Assembly (NCBI RefSeq): GCF_018323885.1
Contig: NZ_AP024585.1
Span: 2,914,001 to 2,978,000 of the forward strand
From: Citrobacter amalonaticus
GTDB lineage: Bacteria > Pseudomonadota > Gammaproteobacteria > Enterobacterales > Enterobacteriaceae
Reading direction: 5' to 3'
DNA length: 64,000 nucleotides
Of the stretch, positions 33,109-44,699 are shown in pieces (the stretch's first letter is position 1; each line of letters begins with the position of its first letter). A program made the translations under genes and the position numbers. The notes beneath the pieces were generated by a model, which was not told where the DNA came from, made no database searches, and saw only the letters and a program-made list of their open reading frames with translations.

Positions 33109-34512
33109 TCACCCCCTCCCCTCCGGTAAGCGGAAGTTGATCGCATCAACGTTCACCACATGATGGTTTATGCGGTCTATATCCACTGAGCTTTGCCCCT
33201 TCTCATTCACCGCATGTACGTTTGCCAACGACAGCAGCGTGTCGTCTTTCGCCATAAACTTACCGCGCACGTCTTTGCGCAGATCAAAGTGCATCTTCAG
33301 CGCCGGTCCCGTTGCTGACTCTTGCATCACCTTGATATTGCGCAGAAAAAGATGCTGCGGCTGATTATGCAACTCCAGCGTCGCGCGTTTCATCTCGATA
33401 TTAGTCAGTGCAACGAAGGAGGTGGCATTACCCGACGATATTTGAATGCCGCGCAATTTATATTCAAGCTGCGTGTTATCAAGGGAGATATGGTTGAGTT
33501 TGAAATTTTGCGGGATGGAGAGATATTTCCCTTTGACCACGCCATAGCCAATGAGCATCCCGGCACTGTTAACCATATCGACATTATCAATCACAAAATT
33601 ATCGCAACCGTAAATGGCAACCGTCGCATTGTCGATGCCGGCCTTCTTGCTGAAATCCGGGGTGATGTTCTTCGCCTTCACATTGCGAATCACAAAATGT
33701 TTGCCGTTCTCGACATGCACCAGTTGCCGACAATCTGATCCGGTAATGTTGGCGACCACAAAATTTTTAACCGTCTGCTGCTCCGGATAGGTGTTGTCGT
33801 AGGTGCTCCCCGCAAGCCCAATGCCAATCCCCCAGTTAATCTTGCCGTTGGTACAGTTGATCCGTTCAATGACGTGGTCAGAAATCAGGATATTGCGATC
33901 GTTAATAGCGACATTCCATTCGATGGCGTCACCCTGCAAATCGCTGAAACGACAGTGGGTAATACGCGCGCCATCAACCTGATTGTGGAATCCCTGACGC
34001 AGAATCGCATAGTTGGCCTGGGTCACGGTGAGATTATCGATGACCAGATTGCGCATCACGCGCGGCTTTTTCCCGCCGATATAAATTTGCGTCACCGGCC
34101 CGAAACCACTCATCGTAAGATCGGTAATCGCGCAGTCGGAACCGCGAACATCCAGCGTAATATTGTGCAGGCTCCCCCCCTTCTCGCCAGTGACCTGACA
34201 TCCCTCCTGCAACACAAAGCGACCACGCCCATTACCGCTCAGGCGGCCCAGCACATGCAGCGTTTTTCCCGGTGGGATAAAAATGCCGGTATTGATGTTC
34301 TCGCACACCAGTCCCGCTGGCACCACCACGGTCTCTGCGTCGCTGAAGGCCTGTCGAAAGGAGGCAATCCAGTCTTTCGCATTGTAATCCTGAATATTGA
34401 CGGTTTTGCGGGACGCAACGGCGCGGGCAAAAGGTGAATGGAGGACAGGAAGTACGGCAAGCGCGGAGCTTGCCGTCAGGAAGGTACGTCGGGAGAGTGT
34501 TTTCTCTGGCAT
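33109..34512 (-). CDS. wcaM: WcaM, colanic acid cluster parallel beta-helix protein
   Basis: A 467-residue protein, last gene of the colanic acid operon. The N-terminus ([20 protein letters not shown], ending FARA) is a twin-arginine (Tat) signal, so the protein is exported folded. The body is a long series of short repeats typical of a right-handed beta-helix (for example [15 protein letters not shown] and [15 protein letters not shown]), as in polysaccharide lyases or hydrolases. Its exact reaction is not established. It lies 11 bases from wcaL. Confidence 0.93.
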   Translation of the reverse strand: MPEKTLSRRTFLTASSALAVLPVLHSPFARAVASRKTVNIQDYNAKDWIASFRQAFSDAETVVVPAGLVCENINTGIFIPPGKTLHVLGRLSGNGRGRFVLQEGCQVTGEKGGSLHNITLDVRGSDCAITDLTMSGFGPVTQIYIGGKKPRVMRNLVIDNLTVTQANYAILRQGFHNQVDGARITHCRFSDLQGDAIEWNVAINDRNILISDHVIERINCTNGKINWGIGIGLAGSTYDNTYPEQQTVKNFVVANITGSDCRQLVHVENGKHFVIRNVKAKNITPDFSKKAGIDNATVAIYGCDNFVIDNVDMVNSAGMLIGYGVVKGKYLSIPQNFKLNHISLDNTQLEYKLRGIQISSGNATSFVALTNIEMKRATLELHNQPQHLFLRNIKVMQESATGPALKMHFDLRKDVRGKFMAKDDTLLSLANVHAVNEKGQSSVDIDRINHHVVNVDAINFRLPEGRG

Positions 34513-34523
34513 ACAACCTCGGT

Positions 34524-35744
34524 TTACATCGTTTGCAGCAGGCTGGCCAACTGACGATTGATCACCTGCTGATTAAAATCATGTTCAACTTTTTCACGCG
34601 CGCGCTGGATGATGGGTTCCAGCGTCTGGTGATCAAGTTGGCTGAACAACGCGAGCTGTTGCGCCAGCGCATGGGCGTCGTTTTCCGGTACCAGCCAGCC
34701 GGATTCCCCGGCATCCACCAGCTCCGGGATCCCACTGTGAACGGTAGAGACCACCGGGATCCCCACCGCCATCGCTTCCATCAACGCAACGGGAATGCCT
34801 TCCATGTCGCCATCCGTGCCGGTAATTGACGGCAACAGAAAGACATCCGCGTTATCCAGCATCGTTTTCACTTCATGGCTGGGCTTAAATCCCGGCATCT
34901 CAATCACATCATCGAGCTGATACTGCTCAATCAACGTGCGCAATCGCCGCTCCCAGGGACCCATACCCAGAATGCGATAACGAAACGCCACACCCTGCTC
35001 TTTCAACTGGCGGCAGGCCTCTATCGCCACATGCAGTCCTTTTTTCTCAGTCAGTCGCGCAACAGAGATAATCTCCAGCGGCGTACCGGGTGCTTTCACT
35101 GGCCGGTGCGTAAAGCGCGTCATATCCACGCCCATCCGCGAAACGGCAATCTTCTCCGGTGGACAGCCCATACTTTTCAGCCTTCCAGCCCAGAGATCGC
35201 TAATCGGCAACATCAGATCGCCACGACGGAACAATTGCTGGTACTCCGGCGTGTAATGGTTAAGAACTTCCCGACTGGAAATATCAATACCGTGAAAAAT
35301 CGTCGCAATCTTGCCCTGAATAACGCCCAGCTCACGCAGCTTCGCCGCCGTTACGCCCGCCGGACCAAAGTGGGCGATAAAGACATCCGCACGCAGGGGT
35401 TGACTTATCTGCGCACAGATTGATGAGAGGATCAGGTTACGTGATTCATCGCCGTAGCGAGAGAAGTTGAGCGATTTCCACGTCGTCGCCCGGTGCAGTC
35501 CTGACAGCGTTTTCACTGCCCGAGTGCGCAGCTTTGCCAGACGTCCCGGCGGCTCGTCCTGTAGCCAGCGCGTTCTGGCCGCCAGGCCATATTTTTCCCA
35601 GGCGGCATGCGTATTTTGCGTGTCACCTTTTTGCAGGGCGACAATCTCAACGTCAAAACCCATGTCGATAAACGCGGTAATCTGGTTGAGGACGAAGGTT
35701 TCCGACGACAGCGGAAATTTCAGTAAAAAAAAGCTGACCTTCAT
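34524..35744 (-). CDS. wcaL: WcaL, colanic acid GT4 glycosyltransferase
   Basis: A 406-residue GT-B transferase. It has FHGIDIS near residue 155, the donor-domain start [19 protein letters not shown] near 225, and E-x7-E in [18 protein letters not shown] near 320. In colanic acid assembly it is assigned a late galactosyl transfer in the side chain. The start overlaps the wcaK stop by 4 bases. Confidence 0.94.
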   Translation of the reverse strand: MKVSFFLLKFPLSSETFVLNQITAFIDMGFDVEIVALQKGDTQNTHAAWEKYGLAARTRWLQDEPPGRLAKLRTRAVKTLSGLHRATTWKSLNFSRYGDESRNLILSSICAQISQPLRADVFIAHFGPAGVTAAKLRELGVIQGKIATIFHGIDISSREVLNHYTPEYQQLFRRGDLMLPISDLWAGRLKSMGCPPEKIAVSRMGVDMTRFTHRPVKAPGTPLEIISVARLTEKKGLHVAIEACRQLKEQGVAFRYRILGMGPWERRLRTLIEQYQLDDVIEMPGFKPSHEVKTMLDNADVFLLPSITGTDGDMEGIPVALMEAMAVGIPVVSTVHSGIPELVDAGESGWLVPENDAHALAQQLALFSQLDHQTLEPIIQRAREKVEHDFNQQVINRQLASLLQTM

Positions 35745-37021
35745 TTCCCCTCCCCGATGCGCGTTAACACCGACTCCACCATACGGTATCCCTGTTCACG
35801 CTCGCGACGCACCGCCTGCGCAAGACGCTCATTGATCTGCGGCAACTGTCCGAGCGTATCCGCCACCATCGCTTGCAGACTGCCATCCAGCAGATGACGG
35901 ATATCTATCGCCATCTCCGGCATCCCCAGTTGCTGCATGATGCCCGCCGATTTGTGCTCGTAATTAATCGCAATAGCAGGCGTCGCGAAGTTCATCGAGA
36001 TAATGGCGGAATGCAGGCGTGTGCCAACCGTCAGGTCGCATGCGCCGAGGATCTTGCCCATTTCCAGATCATTGAGTTCATCCATCACCACGTGGTAACG
36101 CGCCGGGTCGCTGACGTACTGGCGCAGATTCAGCGCCACCATGCGGTCATCTTTGTTATAGCTGTCAATGCCGGTACAGGTAGACAGTGCGATAACCTGA
36201 TAGCCCTCATCCAGAATGCGGTTGACCACACCGGCGAAGGCCTTCTCATAAGCCTCCTGCGTGGTGCCCAGGCGTTTATCAAACGGCGCCAGTTCTCGCA
36301 GAGTAATTGCCACCGTTTTCTGCTGCGCCGCTACGCTCAGCCAGTGTTGAACGGCATAGCCCGGCGTAAAATCTTCATCATGATGATCCACCAGCCAGGC
36401 GGTATCCACGCCGTGCTCCACTTTTTCGGTGGTGATTTCACTGCGTTTCATCAGTTCCAGGCTGACCGACTCCCGCAGGATCAGTGCATCACAGTGGCCG
36501 AAAACATAGTTGGCCAGTTGATTAAATTGCGGATCCTGGAACGGACCGACGCTGTGACCAACCATGTACAGTGGTTTTTTCGCCATAAAGGTACACAGCG
36601 CGTGTTCAAACTGCGGAACACCGTACAAGTCGACGAAGAATGAACCGCCCACCTGAACGATAGCGTCATAACCCGAAAGCAAACGCACGAAATCGGTAAA
36701 ACCCTGAGCAATCGCGATATTGCGCAGCTTGCCGGTATCGGTAACGCGGGAAAGCAGCACCTGATGCTGATAGCGACGACGGAGGATTTTTTTCACCCGC
36801 CCCACTACGCCAGCCGCGCTGTTGTGCTGTTTCATCTGTAAAAAGAGCGGATCGCCCATCACCGGACGGTTCAAAAGCCAGGACGAACTCACCGGGTAGC
36901 GGCTCATCACATCCACTTCCGCGTCAGGCTCGAGGCGGTGAATGGCGTCCAGCAGACCACGTAAAATCGCACTGTCGCCACGGTTGCCGCAGGTATGGTT
37001 GCCCAGAATCAATAATTTCAT
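35741..37021 (-). CDS. wcaK: WcaK, colanic acid pyruvyl transferase
   Basis: A 426-residue member of the polysaccharide pyruvyl transferase family, which puts a pyruvate ketal from PEP on the terminal galactose. It begins LLILGNHTCGNRGDSAIL. It has VQVGGSFFVDLYG, YMVGHSVGPFQDPQF and the C-terminal DLTVGTRLHSAIISMNFATPA block, including the family's conserved RLH. It is 35 bases after wzxC. Confidence 0.94.
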   Translation of the reverse strand: MKLLILGNHTCGNRGDSAILRGLLDAIHRLEPDAEVDVMSRYPVSSSWLLNRPVMGDPLFLQMKQHNSAAGVVGRVKKILRRRYQHQVLLSRVTDTGKLRNIAIAQGFTDFVRLLSGYDAIVQVGGSFFVDLYGVPQFEHALCTFMAKKPLYMVGHSVGPFQDPQFNQLANYVFGHCDALILRESVSLELMKRSEITTEKVEHGVDTAWLVDHHDEDFTPGYAVQHWLSVAAQQKTVAITLRELAPFDKRLGTTQEAYEKAFAGVVNRILDEGYQVIALSTCTGIDSYNKDDRMVALNLRQYVSDPARYHVVMDELNDLEMGKILGACDLTVGTRLHSAIISMNFATPAIAINYEHKSAGIMQQLGMPEMAIDIRHLLDGSLQAMVADTLGQLPQINERLAQAVRREREQGYRMVESVLTRIGEGK

Positions 37022-37056
37022 TTCACCCTCTTAAAATCGTTGCCATCCGGCAAAAC

Positions 37057-38535
37057 TTATCCTGCACGAAGCAAGGTTTTCATTTTTTCGCTGCGACAAA
37101 ACTGGCGCTTCATCTCCACCACCAGCGGATGGCGTGAGAGCACGATCATCACCGCGAACGCCAGCGCACCGGCGGCAATCTGCGTCGCCAGCAGCACACC
37201 GAGCGACAGATGTCCCTGTAACGCGATACCCAGACCGTAGCTCACCGCCAGCGTCGGCAATGAGAGATAGAACGGCAGCCACAGGCTCAGAATGTACTGG
37301 CGGTAGCTGGAACCCAGCACCGGTTTGATCATCACGAAATAGCTCAGAATGGTGTTGATAATTTGCACCAGCAGGAAGCCCAGCGTCACGCCAATTGCGC
37401 CCGCCATCTGCCCGCCGACAATAATCGCCGGAATAAAGAGAAACGTTTTGAAGACGTTAAATTTAAAACTGATGTCTACCCGCGCTTTCGCCATGAGCAG
37501 CGAACCAATCGGATTACCAACCGAGCGCAGCAACCCCACCACGCACAGCAGTTGCAGCACAGGAATGATGCTGTTCCACTTCTCGCCAAAGACCCACGGC
37601 ACAAAATTATTAGCAACCACCATCAGGCCCAGCAATGCCGGGAAGTTGATAATGCCCACCACGGAAAGCAGTTTGTAGAAGTTCACGCGCAGCTTCTGGG
37701 TGTCGTCCTGAATTTTGGCAAATGCCGGAAACAGCACGCGGGTGATGATGGGGTTGAGCTTCATCGGCGGCACCACTGCCACGTTATACGCCAGGTTATA
37801 GCCCCCTGCGACGCCGGCACCGAGAATACGCGCCAGCACCAGCGTGGAAAGGTTGGTGTTGACGTAGTTGATGATGCTGTCCGCCGTCAGCCACGCACCA
37901 AAGCGCAAATTCGACGAAACGGACGCCAGCGAAAAGTGCAGACCCGGACGGTAGATCTTGCGGCCAAAATAGCCAAACAACAGCGTGCGCACCGCGCTAT
38001 TTACCAGGTAACCGAGTATGGCCGTCATCGCCAGCGGCCAGAAATGCGCGCTGACAACGGTAAACGTAAAGCCTGCCAGTACAGCGCTGGTTTCAATCAT
38101 CCCAATCTTGTTGAACTCCAGCTCTTTCTGCATCAGCGCGCGGAACTGCTGCCCGTGCGGGATCACCACAAACGCCAGCGACAGCGTTTTAATCAGCGGC
38201 GCCAGATCCGGGTTATGCAGCACATTGCTAATCACATCGCTAAGCAGGAAGACCGCCACACAGACGATGATTCCCAACCCGACATTCAGCCAGTACAGCG
38301 TGGTCAGCTCAAGATGGTTTATCTCCTTGCGTTGAATAATGGAGTTGGCAATACCGAAGTCAGACAGCGTATCGGCCAGCGCAATGATCACCAGCGACAC
38401 GGTCAGCAGGCCGAACTGGTGGTTATCGACGATCCGCGCCAGTACCGTCATCTGGATAAGGCCAAGGCTGATAATGATCACCGTGGCAATCGCCGACCAC
38501 TTCGCGCCGCTGATGGTTTTTTCACGTAAGCTCAT
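37057..38535 (-). CDS. wzxC: WzxC, colanic acid repeat-unit flippase
   Basis: A 492-residue MOP/PST-superfamily membrane protein with about 12-14 helices. It begins REKTISGAKWSAIATVIII and has the RIVDNHQFGLLTVSLVIIALAD and DFGIANSIIQR segments. It flips the completed colanic acid unit to the periplasm. It follows wcaJ by 9 bases in the cps operon. Confidence 0.95.
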   Translation of the reverse strand: MSLREKTISGAKWSAIATVIIISLGLIQMTVLARIVDNHQFGLLTVSLVIIALADTLSDFGIANSIIQRKEINHLELTTLYWLNVGLGIIVCVAVFLLSDVISNVLHNPDLAPLIKTLSLAFVVIPHGQQFRALMQKELEFNKIGMIETSAVLAGFTFTVVSAHFWPLAMTAILGYLVNSAVRTLLFGYFGRKIYRPGLHFSLASVSSNLRFGAWLTADSIINYVNTNLSTLVLARILGAGVAGGYNLAYNVAVVPPMKLNPIITRVLFPAFAKIQDDTQKLRVNFYKLLSVVGIINFPALLGLMVVANNFVPWVFGEKWNSIIPVLQLLCVVGLLRSVGNPIGSLLMAKARVDISFKFNVFKTFLFIPAIIVGGQMAGAIGVTLGFLLVQIINTILSYFVMIKPVLGSSYRQYILSLWLPFYLSLPTLAVSYGLGIALQGHLSLGVLLATQIAAGALAFAVMIVLSRHPLVVEMKRQFCRSEKMKTLLRAG

Positions 38536-38544
38536 GACCGTTCC

Positions 38545-39939
38545 TCAGTACGCCGCTTTGTTAACAAAGCCCTTAAACACCGTCAGAAAAACGATCTTGA
38601 TGTCGAACCACACGCTCCACTCGCGGATGTACTCCAGATCGTACTCCACGCGTTTTTCCATTTTCTCCAGCGTGTCAGTTTCACCGCGCCAGCCGTTGAT
38701 TTGCGCCCAACCGGTGATCCCCGGCTTCACCTTGTGGCGCAGCATGTAGCCTTCAATCAGTTGACGATACTGTTCGTTATGCGCCACCGCATGCGGACGC
38801 GGCCCGACGATAGACATGCCACCGGTCAGCACATTAATAAACTGCGGTAGTTCATCCAGCGAGGTACGACGCAGGAAATTCCCCACTCGGGTGACGCGCG
38901 GATCGTTCTGCGTCGCCTGTGTGACGACCTTGTCGTTTTCCATCACCTTCATTGAGCGGAATTTCCACACGTTGATCGGTTTACCGTCCATGCCATAACG
39001 GGTCTGACGGAAGATGATCGGCCCCGGCGAACTCAGCTTCACCGCCAGCGCAATGCAGCACAACACCGGGGAGATCAGCAGCAGGATCAGCGACGCCAGC
39101 ACAATATCTTCCGCACGCTTAAGCAGACGGTTGATACCCGACAGCGGCGTGTCATACAGCGGCACCACCGGCACGCCACTCACTTCTTCGATGCGGGAAT
39201 GCAGAATGTTAAAGGTAAACACGTCCGGAATGAGGATCACCGAACAGGTAGTATCCGCCAGTTCGCGCACCAGTTTTTTCACCCGCGCGCCGTCGCACAT
39301 CGCCATCGCAATGTAGACGTTATGGATGCGTGACGCTTTCGCGTCTTCAACCAGTTGTTCGAGGTTACCTGCCCAGTCAGAGGTAACGCCGCCCGGTTTC
39401 GGATCGTGATAAACGCCAACTACCTCAAAACCTAACCACGGTTCGTTGCGGAAGCTATCGAGCAGCGCCCGTCCGGCAGGCAGATCGCCTGCGACGGCCA
39501 CCCGGCGCGTGTTGTAGCCACGGTTGCGCAGCCATCCTGCACCGATGCGAATAAACGATCGGCAGAAGACCAGTCCGACGCTGGTCAGCAGATACCACGC
39601 CAGCCAGACCGCGAGGCGGTTATCGAAATCCTGATTGAATGCCACCAGACCGGCGCTAAAGACGAGGCTCAGCGTCCAGTTTTGCAGCAGGAGAGTCAGT
39701 TCAGTGGAAATTTTGACGCCGCGCCATGAGCGATAGAAATCGGTTATGCCACCCAGCATCTGGAAAACAACCAACGTGATCAGCGCCACCAACAGGTGCA
39801 TATACAGGAAAGGCAGTCCACTGACTTCGCAGACAACCCACAGCCCGCCAAACATGATGGTGATATCTGAAAAGCGTTGCACCATAGAGATTAACGATGC
39901 ATTGGTTTTGGCCCGTTCGCGCTTTTTTAGATTTGTCAT
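38545..39939 (-). CDS. wcaJ: WcaJ, undecaprenyl-phosphate glucose-1-phosphate transferase
   Basis: A 464-residue polyprenyl-phosphate hexose-1-phosphate transferase that starts colanic acid by adding glucose-1-phosphate to undecaprenyl phosphate. Four N-terminal helices and a CoA-binding-like cytosolic domain precede a membrane re-entrant helix and the catalytic C-terminal domain. That domain carries VWKFRSMKV, RRTSLDELPQFINVLTGGMS and VGPRPHA. It lies 54 bases after cpsG. Confidence 0.96.
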   Translation of the reverse strand: MTNLKKRERAKTNASLISMVQRFSDITIMFGGLWVVCEVSGLPFLYMHLLVALITLVVFQMLGGITDFYRSWRGVKISTELTLLLQNWTLSLVFSAGLVAFNQDFDNRLAVWLAWYLLTSVGLVFCRSFIRIGAGWLRNRGYNTRRVAVAGDLPAGRALLDSFRNEPWLGFEVVGVYHDPKPGGVTSDWAGNLEQLVEDAKASRIHNVYIAMAMCDGARVKKLVRELADTTCSVILIPDVFTFNILHSRIEEVSGVPVVPLYDTPLSGINRLLKRAEDIVLASLILLLISPVLCCIALAVKLSSPGPIIFRQTRYGMDGKPINVWKFRSMKVMENDKVVTQATQNDPRVTRVGNFLRRTSLDELPQFINVLTGGMSIVGPRPHAVAHNEQYRQLIEGYMLRHKVKPGITGWAQINGWRGETDTLEKMEKRVEYDLEYIREWSVWFDIKIVFLTVFKGFVNKAAY

Positions 39940-39993
39940 CGTTGTTCCTGTTATTAGCCCCTTACCCGCCAGCGGGTAAGGGAAGATCTGACC

Positions 39994-41364
39994 TTACTGA
40001 TTCAGTAACGCCAGCAGAGTGCGCGTTCGCGCTTCCATCAGCGGAATATCGCCGCGTGACTCCACGTTCAGGCGTACCACCGGTTCGGTGTTGGAGGAGC
40101 GCAGGTTGAAACGCCAGTCGACGAACGACATGCTGATCCCGTCGGTTCTGTCCACCGCCAGCGCCTCGCTGGCAAAGTGTTGTTCCACCCGAGAAATCGC
40201 TGCCGCCGGTTCCTCCAGCTTGCTGTTGATTTCGCCGCTCGCCGGGAATGCCGCCATCCGGTCTCGTACCAGTTCACCCAGTGACTGTCCCTTCAGACAC
40301 ACCAGTTCCGCCACCAGCAACCACGGGATCATTCCGCTGTCGCAGTAAGCAAAATCACGGAAATAGTGGTGGGCGCTCATCTCGCCGCCGTAGATGGCGT
40401 CTTCGTGGCGCATCCGCTCTTTAATGAAAGCGTGACCGGTTTTCGACATCACCGGCGTGCCGCCCGCCGCTTTCACCACATCCACCGTGTTCCAGGACAG
40501 ACGCGGGTCGTGAATGATTTTGGCGCCCGGCTGTTTTTCGAGGAACGCTTCCGCCAGCAGGCCGACAATGTAGTAACCCTCGATGAACTGGCCTTTCTCG
40601 TCGAACAGGAAGCAGCGGTCGAAATCACCGTCAAAGGCAATCCCCATATCCGCGCCATGTTCAATCACCGCATTGCGGGTATCGGCGCGACACTCCGGCA
40701 ACAGCGGATTAGGAATGCCGTTCGGGAAGTTGCCGTCCGGGGTGTTATGCACTTTGATCAATTCTACCGGCACGCCCAGCGCCTGAAAGCGCGCGTCGAT
40801 GGCGTCCACCACCGGGCCTGCCGCGCCGTTACCGGAGTTGATCACCAGCTTCAGCGGGGTGAGGTTTTTAACATTGATGTAGCCGAACAGATGGTCGATA
40901 TAGGCATCACGCAGGGAGATTTGCTTATAGCTTCCGCGCTGCGCGGGGTTCACCGGCGGAAAGTCATTGGCCTCGGCCAGACGCTGCACGTCACGCAGAC
41001 CGGTATCGCCACTGATGGGACGCGCGCCTTCGCGCACCAGCTTCATGCCGTTGTAGTCCATCGGGTTGTGGCTGGCGGTGACTTCAATCCCGCCGTCCAC
41101 GCCAAGGTGGAAAGTCGCGAAGTAGATCTCTTCGGTGCCCGACAGGCCGATATCCAGCACGTCAACGCCGGCATCCTGCAACCCTTTTGCCAGCGCCAGC
41201 TTCAGCGCCTCACTGGTCAGACGCACGTCGCCGCCCAGCACAATGGTTTTCGGCTTCAGAAATTCGCCGTAAGCGCGACCAATCCGCCACGCAATCTCTT
41301 CATTCAGCTCTTCGCCCAGCCTGCCGCGAATATCGTAGGCTTTGAAACAGGTTAATTTTGTCAT
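39994..41364 (-). CDS. cpsG: CpsG (ManB), phosphomannomutase
   Basis: A 456-residue alpha-D-phosphohexomutase that converts mannose-6-phosphate to mannose-1-phosphate for GDP-mannose. The catalytic serine loop [13 protein letters not shown] is near residue 95, the magnesium loop DGDFDRC near 240, the sugar loop GGEMSAHHY near 325, and the phosphate loop [11 protein letters not shown] near the C-terminus. ATG 41364 has AAGGG in front; the open frame continues to 41436 without family similarity. An ERIC repeat separates it from cpsB. Confidence 0.96.
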   Translation of the reverse strand: MTKLTCFKAYDIRGRLGEELNEEIAWRIGRAYGEFLKPKTIVLGGDVRLTSEALKLALAKGLQDAGVDVLDIGLSGTEEIYFATFHLGVDGGIEVTASHNPMDYNGMKLVREGARPISGDTGLRDVQRLAEANDFPPVNPAQRGSYKQISLRDAYIDHLFGYINVKNLTPLKLVINSGNGAAGPVVDAIDARFQALGVPVELIKVHNTPDGNFPNGIPNPLLPECRADTRNAVIEHGADMGIAFDGDFDRCFLFDEKGQFIEGYYIVGLLAEAFLEKQPGAKIIHDPRLSWNTVDVVKAAGGTPVMSKTGHAFIKERMRHEDAIYGGEMSAHHYFRDFAYCDSGMIPWLLVAELVCLKGQSLGELVRDRMAAFPASGEINSKLEEPAAAISRVEQHFASEALAVDRTDGISMSFVDWRFNLRSSNTEPVVRLNVESRGDIPLMEARTRTLLALLNQ

Positions 41365-41436
41365 GTTTTTACCCTTATTCAGGCAACAGTTGTCCCTCTC
41401 CGGACTGGAGATATTTTTTGTAAAGTACATAACCAT

Positions 41437-41552
41437 TAGATTTCGCGTTGCAGGAAGGCGGCGACTGCGCGTATCCCCGGGAGCTTAGTCAACGAAGTGA
41501 CCGGGGTGCGTAAAGGAAGCCAACGCATCTGCGGCGCGAAAGATGATGGTTA
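41437..41552. repeat. ERIC (IRU) element between cpsB and cpsG
   Basis: A 116-base imperfect palindrome containing the ERIC core: TATCCCCGGGAGCTTAGTC then AACGAAGTGACCGGGGTGCG, against the consensus AATCCCCAGGAGCTTAC ... AAGTAAGTGACTGGGGTG. The outer arms (TTTCGCGTTGCAGGAAGGCG and GCCAACGCATCTGCGGCGCG) are also ERIC-like. It fills most of the 193-base spacer, so it is transcribed inside the cps operon. Confidence 0.85.
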
Positions 41553-41557
41553 GGGCG

Positions 41558-42994
41558 TCACACCCGGCCGTAGCGATCCTCAAACCGCACCACATCATCC
41601 TCTTCGAGGTAAGAACCCGAGCGCACTTCAATCAGATCGAGTGGAATTTTCCCTGGGTTTTCCAGACAGTGGGTGGCTCCCAGCGGAATGTAGACAGACT
41701 CGTTTTCACCGAGCAGTTTGATCTCACCGTCAATGGTTACTTTAGCGGTACCCGCCACCACCACCCAGTGTTCGGCGCGGTGGTGGTGCATCTGTACCGA
41801 CAGCCCTTCCCCTGGTTTCACGGTGATGCGTTTGACCTGATAGCGGTCACCGGCGTCGATGGAATCATATTTCCCCCACGGACGGTACACTTCGCGGTGA
41901 ATATGGTGCTCGTGGCGGCCATCGGCTTTGATTTGTTCAACCACTTTTTTGACGTCCTGCACCGCGTTACGGTCGGCAATCAGCACCGCGTCTTTGGTCT
42001 GCACCACCACCAGGTCTTTCACGCCGACGGTGGTCACCAGTCCCGATTCGGCATAGACGTAGCTGTTTTCCGTTTTATGGCTGATGACGTCGCCGTGATG
42101 GACGTTTCCCTCGGCGGTATGGGCGCTGATTTCCCACAGCGAGGACCAGGAGCCGACATCGCTCCAGCCCGCATCCATCGGCATCACCACCGCATCCGCC
42201 GTGCGTTCCATTACTGCGTAATCGACAGATTCTTCCGGACACGCCAGGAACGATGCTTCATCCACGCGAATGAAATCGAGATCCGGATCGACCACGCTCA
42301 TCGCGTTTTCGCAGGCTTCCAGGATATCGGGACGGTATTTTTTCAGCTCTTCCAGATAGCGTCCGGCGCGGAACAGAAACATCCCGCTGTTCCAGTAATA
42401 ATCACCGCTGGCGACATAGGCCTGCGCTGTTTCCAGACTCGGTTTTTCCACAAACTGCGCAACGTCAAACGCCACGGCATCGTTAACGCCGGGGGTGACA
42501 TCGCCACGACGGATATAGCCGTAGCCCGTTTCCGGCAGATCCGGAACGATACCAAACGTGACCAGCTTTCCGGCTTCGGCGTACGGCATTGCGTTGCGCA
42601 CCGCGTCGCGAAAGGCCTCTTCGTTGGCAATCACGTGATCTGCCGCCAACACCAGCATCAGCGGGTCGCAGTCCGGACTGTGACGTTTTGCCGCCAGCGC
42701 CGCTAATGCAATGGCCGGCGCGGTATTACGTCCCGCCGGTTCAAGAATAATGTTCTCCGTCAGTTTATTAAGCTGACGCAATTGCTCCGCGACGATAAAA
42801 CGGTGCTGCTCATTGCAGATCACCACCGGACTTTCGCACTCCACGCCGTTAAGACGACAAATGGTCGTTTGCAGCATGGTGAGATCGCCTTTCAGGCACA
42901 GGAACTGCTTAGGATAAAGTACACGGGAAAGCGGCCATAAGCGGCTACCGGAGCCACCGGCCATCACAACCGGATAGAGTGTTGTCTGACTCAT
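41558..42994 (-). CDS. cpsB: CpsB (ManC), mannose-1-phosphate guanylyltransferase
   Basis: A 478-residue enzyme making GDP-mannose from GTP and mannose-1-phosphate. The nucleotidyltransferase domain has [22 protein letters not shown] at the start and [10 protein letters not shown] near 180. The C-terminal cupin domain has [20 protein letters not shown] and [13 protein letters not shown]-mannose feeds gmd in the same operon. It lies 3 bases after wcaI. Confidence 0.96.
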   Translation of the reverse strand: MSQTTLYPVVMAGGSGSRLWPLSRVLYPKQFLCLKGDLTMLQTTICRLNGVECESPVVICNEQHRFIVAEQLRQLNKLTENIILEPAGRNTAPAIALAALAAKRHSPDCDPLMLVLAADHVIANEEAFRDAVRNAMPYAEAGKLVTFGIVPDLPETGYGYIRRGDVTPGVNDAVAFDVAQFVEKPSLETAQAYVASGDYYWNSGMFLFRAGRYLEELKKYRPDILEACENAMSVVDPDLDFIRVDEASFLACPEESVDYAVMERTADAVVMPMDAGWSDVGSWSSLWEISAHTAEGNVHHGDVISHKTENSYVYAESGLVTTVGVKDLVVVQTKDAVLIADRNAVQDVKKVVEQIKADGRHEHHIHREVYRPWGKYDSIDAGDRYQVKRITVKPGEGLSVQMHHHRAEHWVVVAGTAKVTIDGEIKLLGENESVYIPLGATHCLENPGKIPLDLIEVRSGSYLEEDDVVRFEDRYGRV

Positions 42995-42997
42995 AAT

Positions 42998-44221
42998 TTA
43001 ATCCCGAATATCATTCATAAATTGACGTAGCACATTCTCTTTATCGAGCGTGCGTTCGGCATATTCACGTGCCACCGTGTTGTTTTTTGGCATGGTGAGC
43101 GCCATCGTTATCCCTGCCACCAGCGCATCGACCGATTCCGGCTCAACGCACACCGCAATGCCTGCATAGCGGTCGCAAAGCTGGCCGAGTTCCGTCTCAG
43201 GTTCTGCGGTAATCACCGCATTGCCGCCCACCGCCAGAATATTGGTCAGCTTGGAGGGCAGAACGGCATCCGCCGCCCCACGTTTTTGCACCACCAGGTG
43301 GCAATCGCCCATCTTCAATAGCGCAGGTAGCGCCTCGTAAGGCTGCAACGGGAAAAACAGAACGTTGCGCAGACCGCGCTCGCGGGCCATTTTCTCCAGA
43401 CGCGCTTTGCCGCCGCCCTGCCCGACGATAGCGAAAACCAGCGGCTGCTCACGCAGTTGTTCCGCCGCCGCAATCACGTTTTCCAGCCCTTGCTTCTCGC
43501 CGATATTGCCGGAGTAAAGAATGATTTTTTTGTCATCCGGCAAACCAAGCTGTTGGCGGAGGCTGATAACCTCGTCATCGTTAACATTCTGAAAACGGGC
43601 GACTTCTGACCAGTTAGGGAAGAAGATCACTTTCTCTGCCGCCACCCCTTTCGCCTGGGCTTTATTCATCATTGAGCGGGAGATGGTGGAGACATTGTCG
43701 ACGTTATGCAGACCGCTACGCTCGAAAGCGGTCGCCAGCTGTGCCACTTTGCCGGTTTTACCGTTGCCTGCCAGACCGAGCCCCAGCATCGCATCGACTT
43801 CATAATCCTGAATGTGCAGCAGCGTGCGGGCGCCTGAGAGTTTCGCCAGCAGCCGCATTCCCGGCGTACAAAACAGCGTGGGCACCACGCCAATAATGCG
43901 ATCCGGCTTCCAGCGACGCTGCGCCATCAGCGGGAAAAAGCTGCTGAGGGCGAAGCTGCCCAGATGCAGTAATCGTTTCAGTGTTGACGGCTGCTTTGGC
44001 ACATACAGTGGGCAGCGCCAGACAGTGGCATCCCCCTCTTCCCGGCGATAGCGCCAGGCTGAATAGCGCTCGCCCACTTTCCACTGCGGGTAATACGGCG
44101 GCGCGGTGATAACCCGCACGTCATGGCCTTCGCGCGCCATCCACTCCACCATTTCACCGGTGTATTTACCGATGCCGGTTAACTCCGGTGAGTAGTTGAT
44201 GCCATACACAAGGATCCTCAT
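42998..44221 (-). CDS. wcaI: WcaI, colanic acid GT4-type glycosyltransferase
   Basis: A 407-residue GT-B transferase starting [21 protein letters not shown], the classic acceptor-domain motif. Further blocks are [35 protein letters not shown] near residue 230 and a late [16 protein letters not shown] segment. It is assigned a fucosyl transfer in colanic acid. The start overlaps the gmm stop by 4 bases. Confidence 0.94.
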   Translation of the reverse strand: MRILVYGINYSPELTGIGKYTGEMVEWMAREGHDVRVITAPPYYPQWKVGERYSAWRYRREEGDATVWRCPLYVPKQPSTLKRLLHLGSFALSSFFPLMAQRRWKPDRIIGVVPTLFCTPGMRLLAKLSGARTLLHIQDYEVDAMLGLGLAGNGKTGKVAQLATAFERSGLHNVDNVSTISRSMMNKAQAKGVAAEKVIFFPNWSEVARFQNVNDDEVISLRQQLGLPDDKKIILYSGNIGEKQGLENVIAAAEQLREQPLVFAIVGQGGGKARLEKMARERGLRNVLFFPLQPYEALPALLKMGDCHLVVQKRGAADAVLPSKLTNILAVGGNAVITAEPETELGQLCDRYAGIAVCVEPESVDALVAGITMALTMPKNNTVAREYAERTLDKENVLRQFMNDIRD

Positions 44222-44697
44222 AATCCCAGCGCCTTAGCCTGACATTCCGGCAAAAAATACGCCCGACTGTTGTCATGGACGTTGTCGCTAGTCAGCAACG
44301 CCGCGGGCGTCAGCCAGCAGTAAGCGCCGTGCTGCGCGTCAGGCAGAGGCAAATCATGCGCCTGCACCCGCAGACGGAAACCGAGCACGATGTAATGCGT
44401 TGAGAAGTCTTCACCGGAAAAGTTGTCGTCATAGAAATGCTGCCAGACGCCATAAAACTCCCCGGCAGACAGCGGCAAACGTAGCCCCAGTTCGGCTTCG
44501 GTCAGGCGTTCGAAGGCCGCACTCAGCGGCTCATCTTTTTGCACCCGGCCACCGGGCACGAACCAGAAGCCCTGCGCCGGTCGGTTCAGTCGTTTACCCA
44601 GCAGAAATTCCCCCTGCGCGTTTTCCACGATCAAATCGAGGGAGACAAGCGGCGTGGAACGCACGACGGTAGCAAAATCTTCCTGACGTAAAAACAT
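44218..44697 (-). CDS. gmm: Gmm (WcaH), GDP-mannose mannosyl hydrolase
   Basis: A 159-residue Nudix-related enzyme that hydrolyses GDP-mannose at the sugar carbon. The modified Nudix box [20 protein letters not shown] then ELG (about residues 49-71) has the changes typical of Gmm rather than pyrophosphatases. It may balance GDP-mannose levels during colanic acid synthesis. It is 2 bases after fcl. Confidence 0.95.
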   Translation of the reverse strand: MFLRQEDFATVVRSTPLVSLDLIVENAQGEFLLGKRLNRPAQGFWFVPGGRVQKDEPLSAAFERLTEAELGLRLPLSAGEFYGVWQHFYDDNFSGEDFSTHYIVLGFRLRVQAHDLPLPDAQHGAYCWLTPAALLTSDNVHDNSRAYFLPECQAKALGL

Positions 44698-44699
44698 GT

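Noticed and set aside
37363..38529. A 388-codon open frame on the plus strand, antisense to wzxC
   Set aside because: It mirrors wzxC almost exactly, has no family motifs and is rich in His, Gln and Arg, as expected from reading the complement of a GC-rich gene.
40366..41355. A 329-codon plus-strand open frame antisense to cpsG
   Set aside because: Shadow frame; cpsG on the other strand has every catalytic motif.
41543..42706. A 387-codon plus-strand open frame antisense to cpsB
   Set aside because: Phe/His/Arg-rich shadow of a well-conserved gene, with no motif and no ribosome-binding site.
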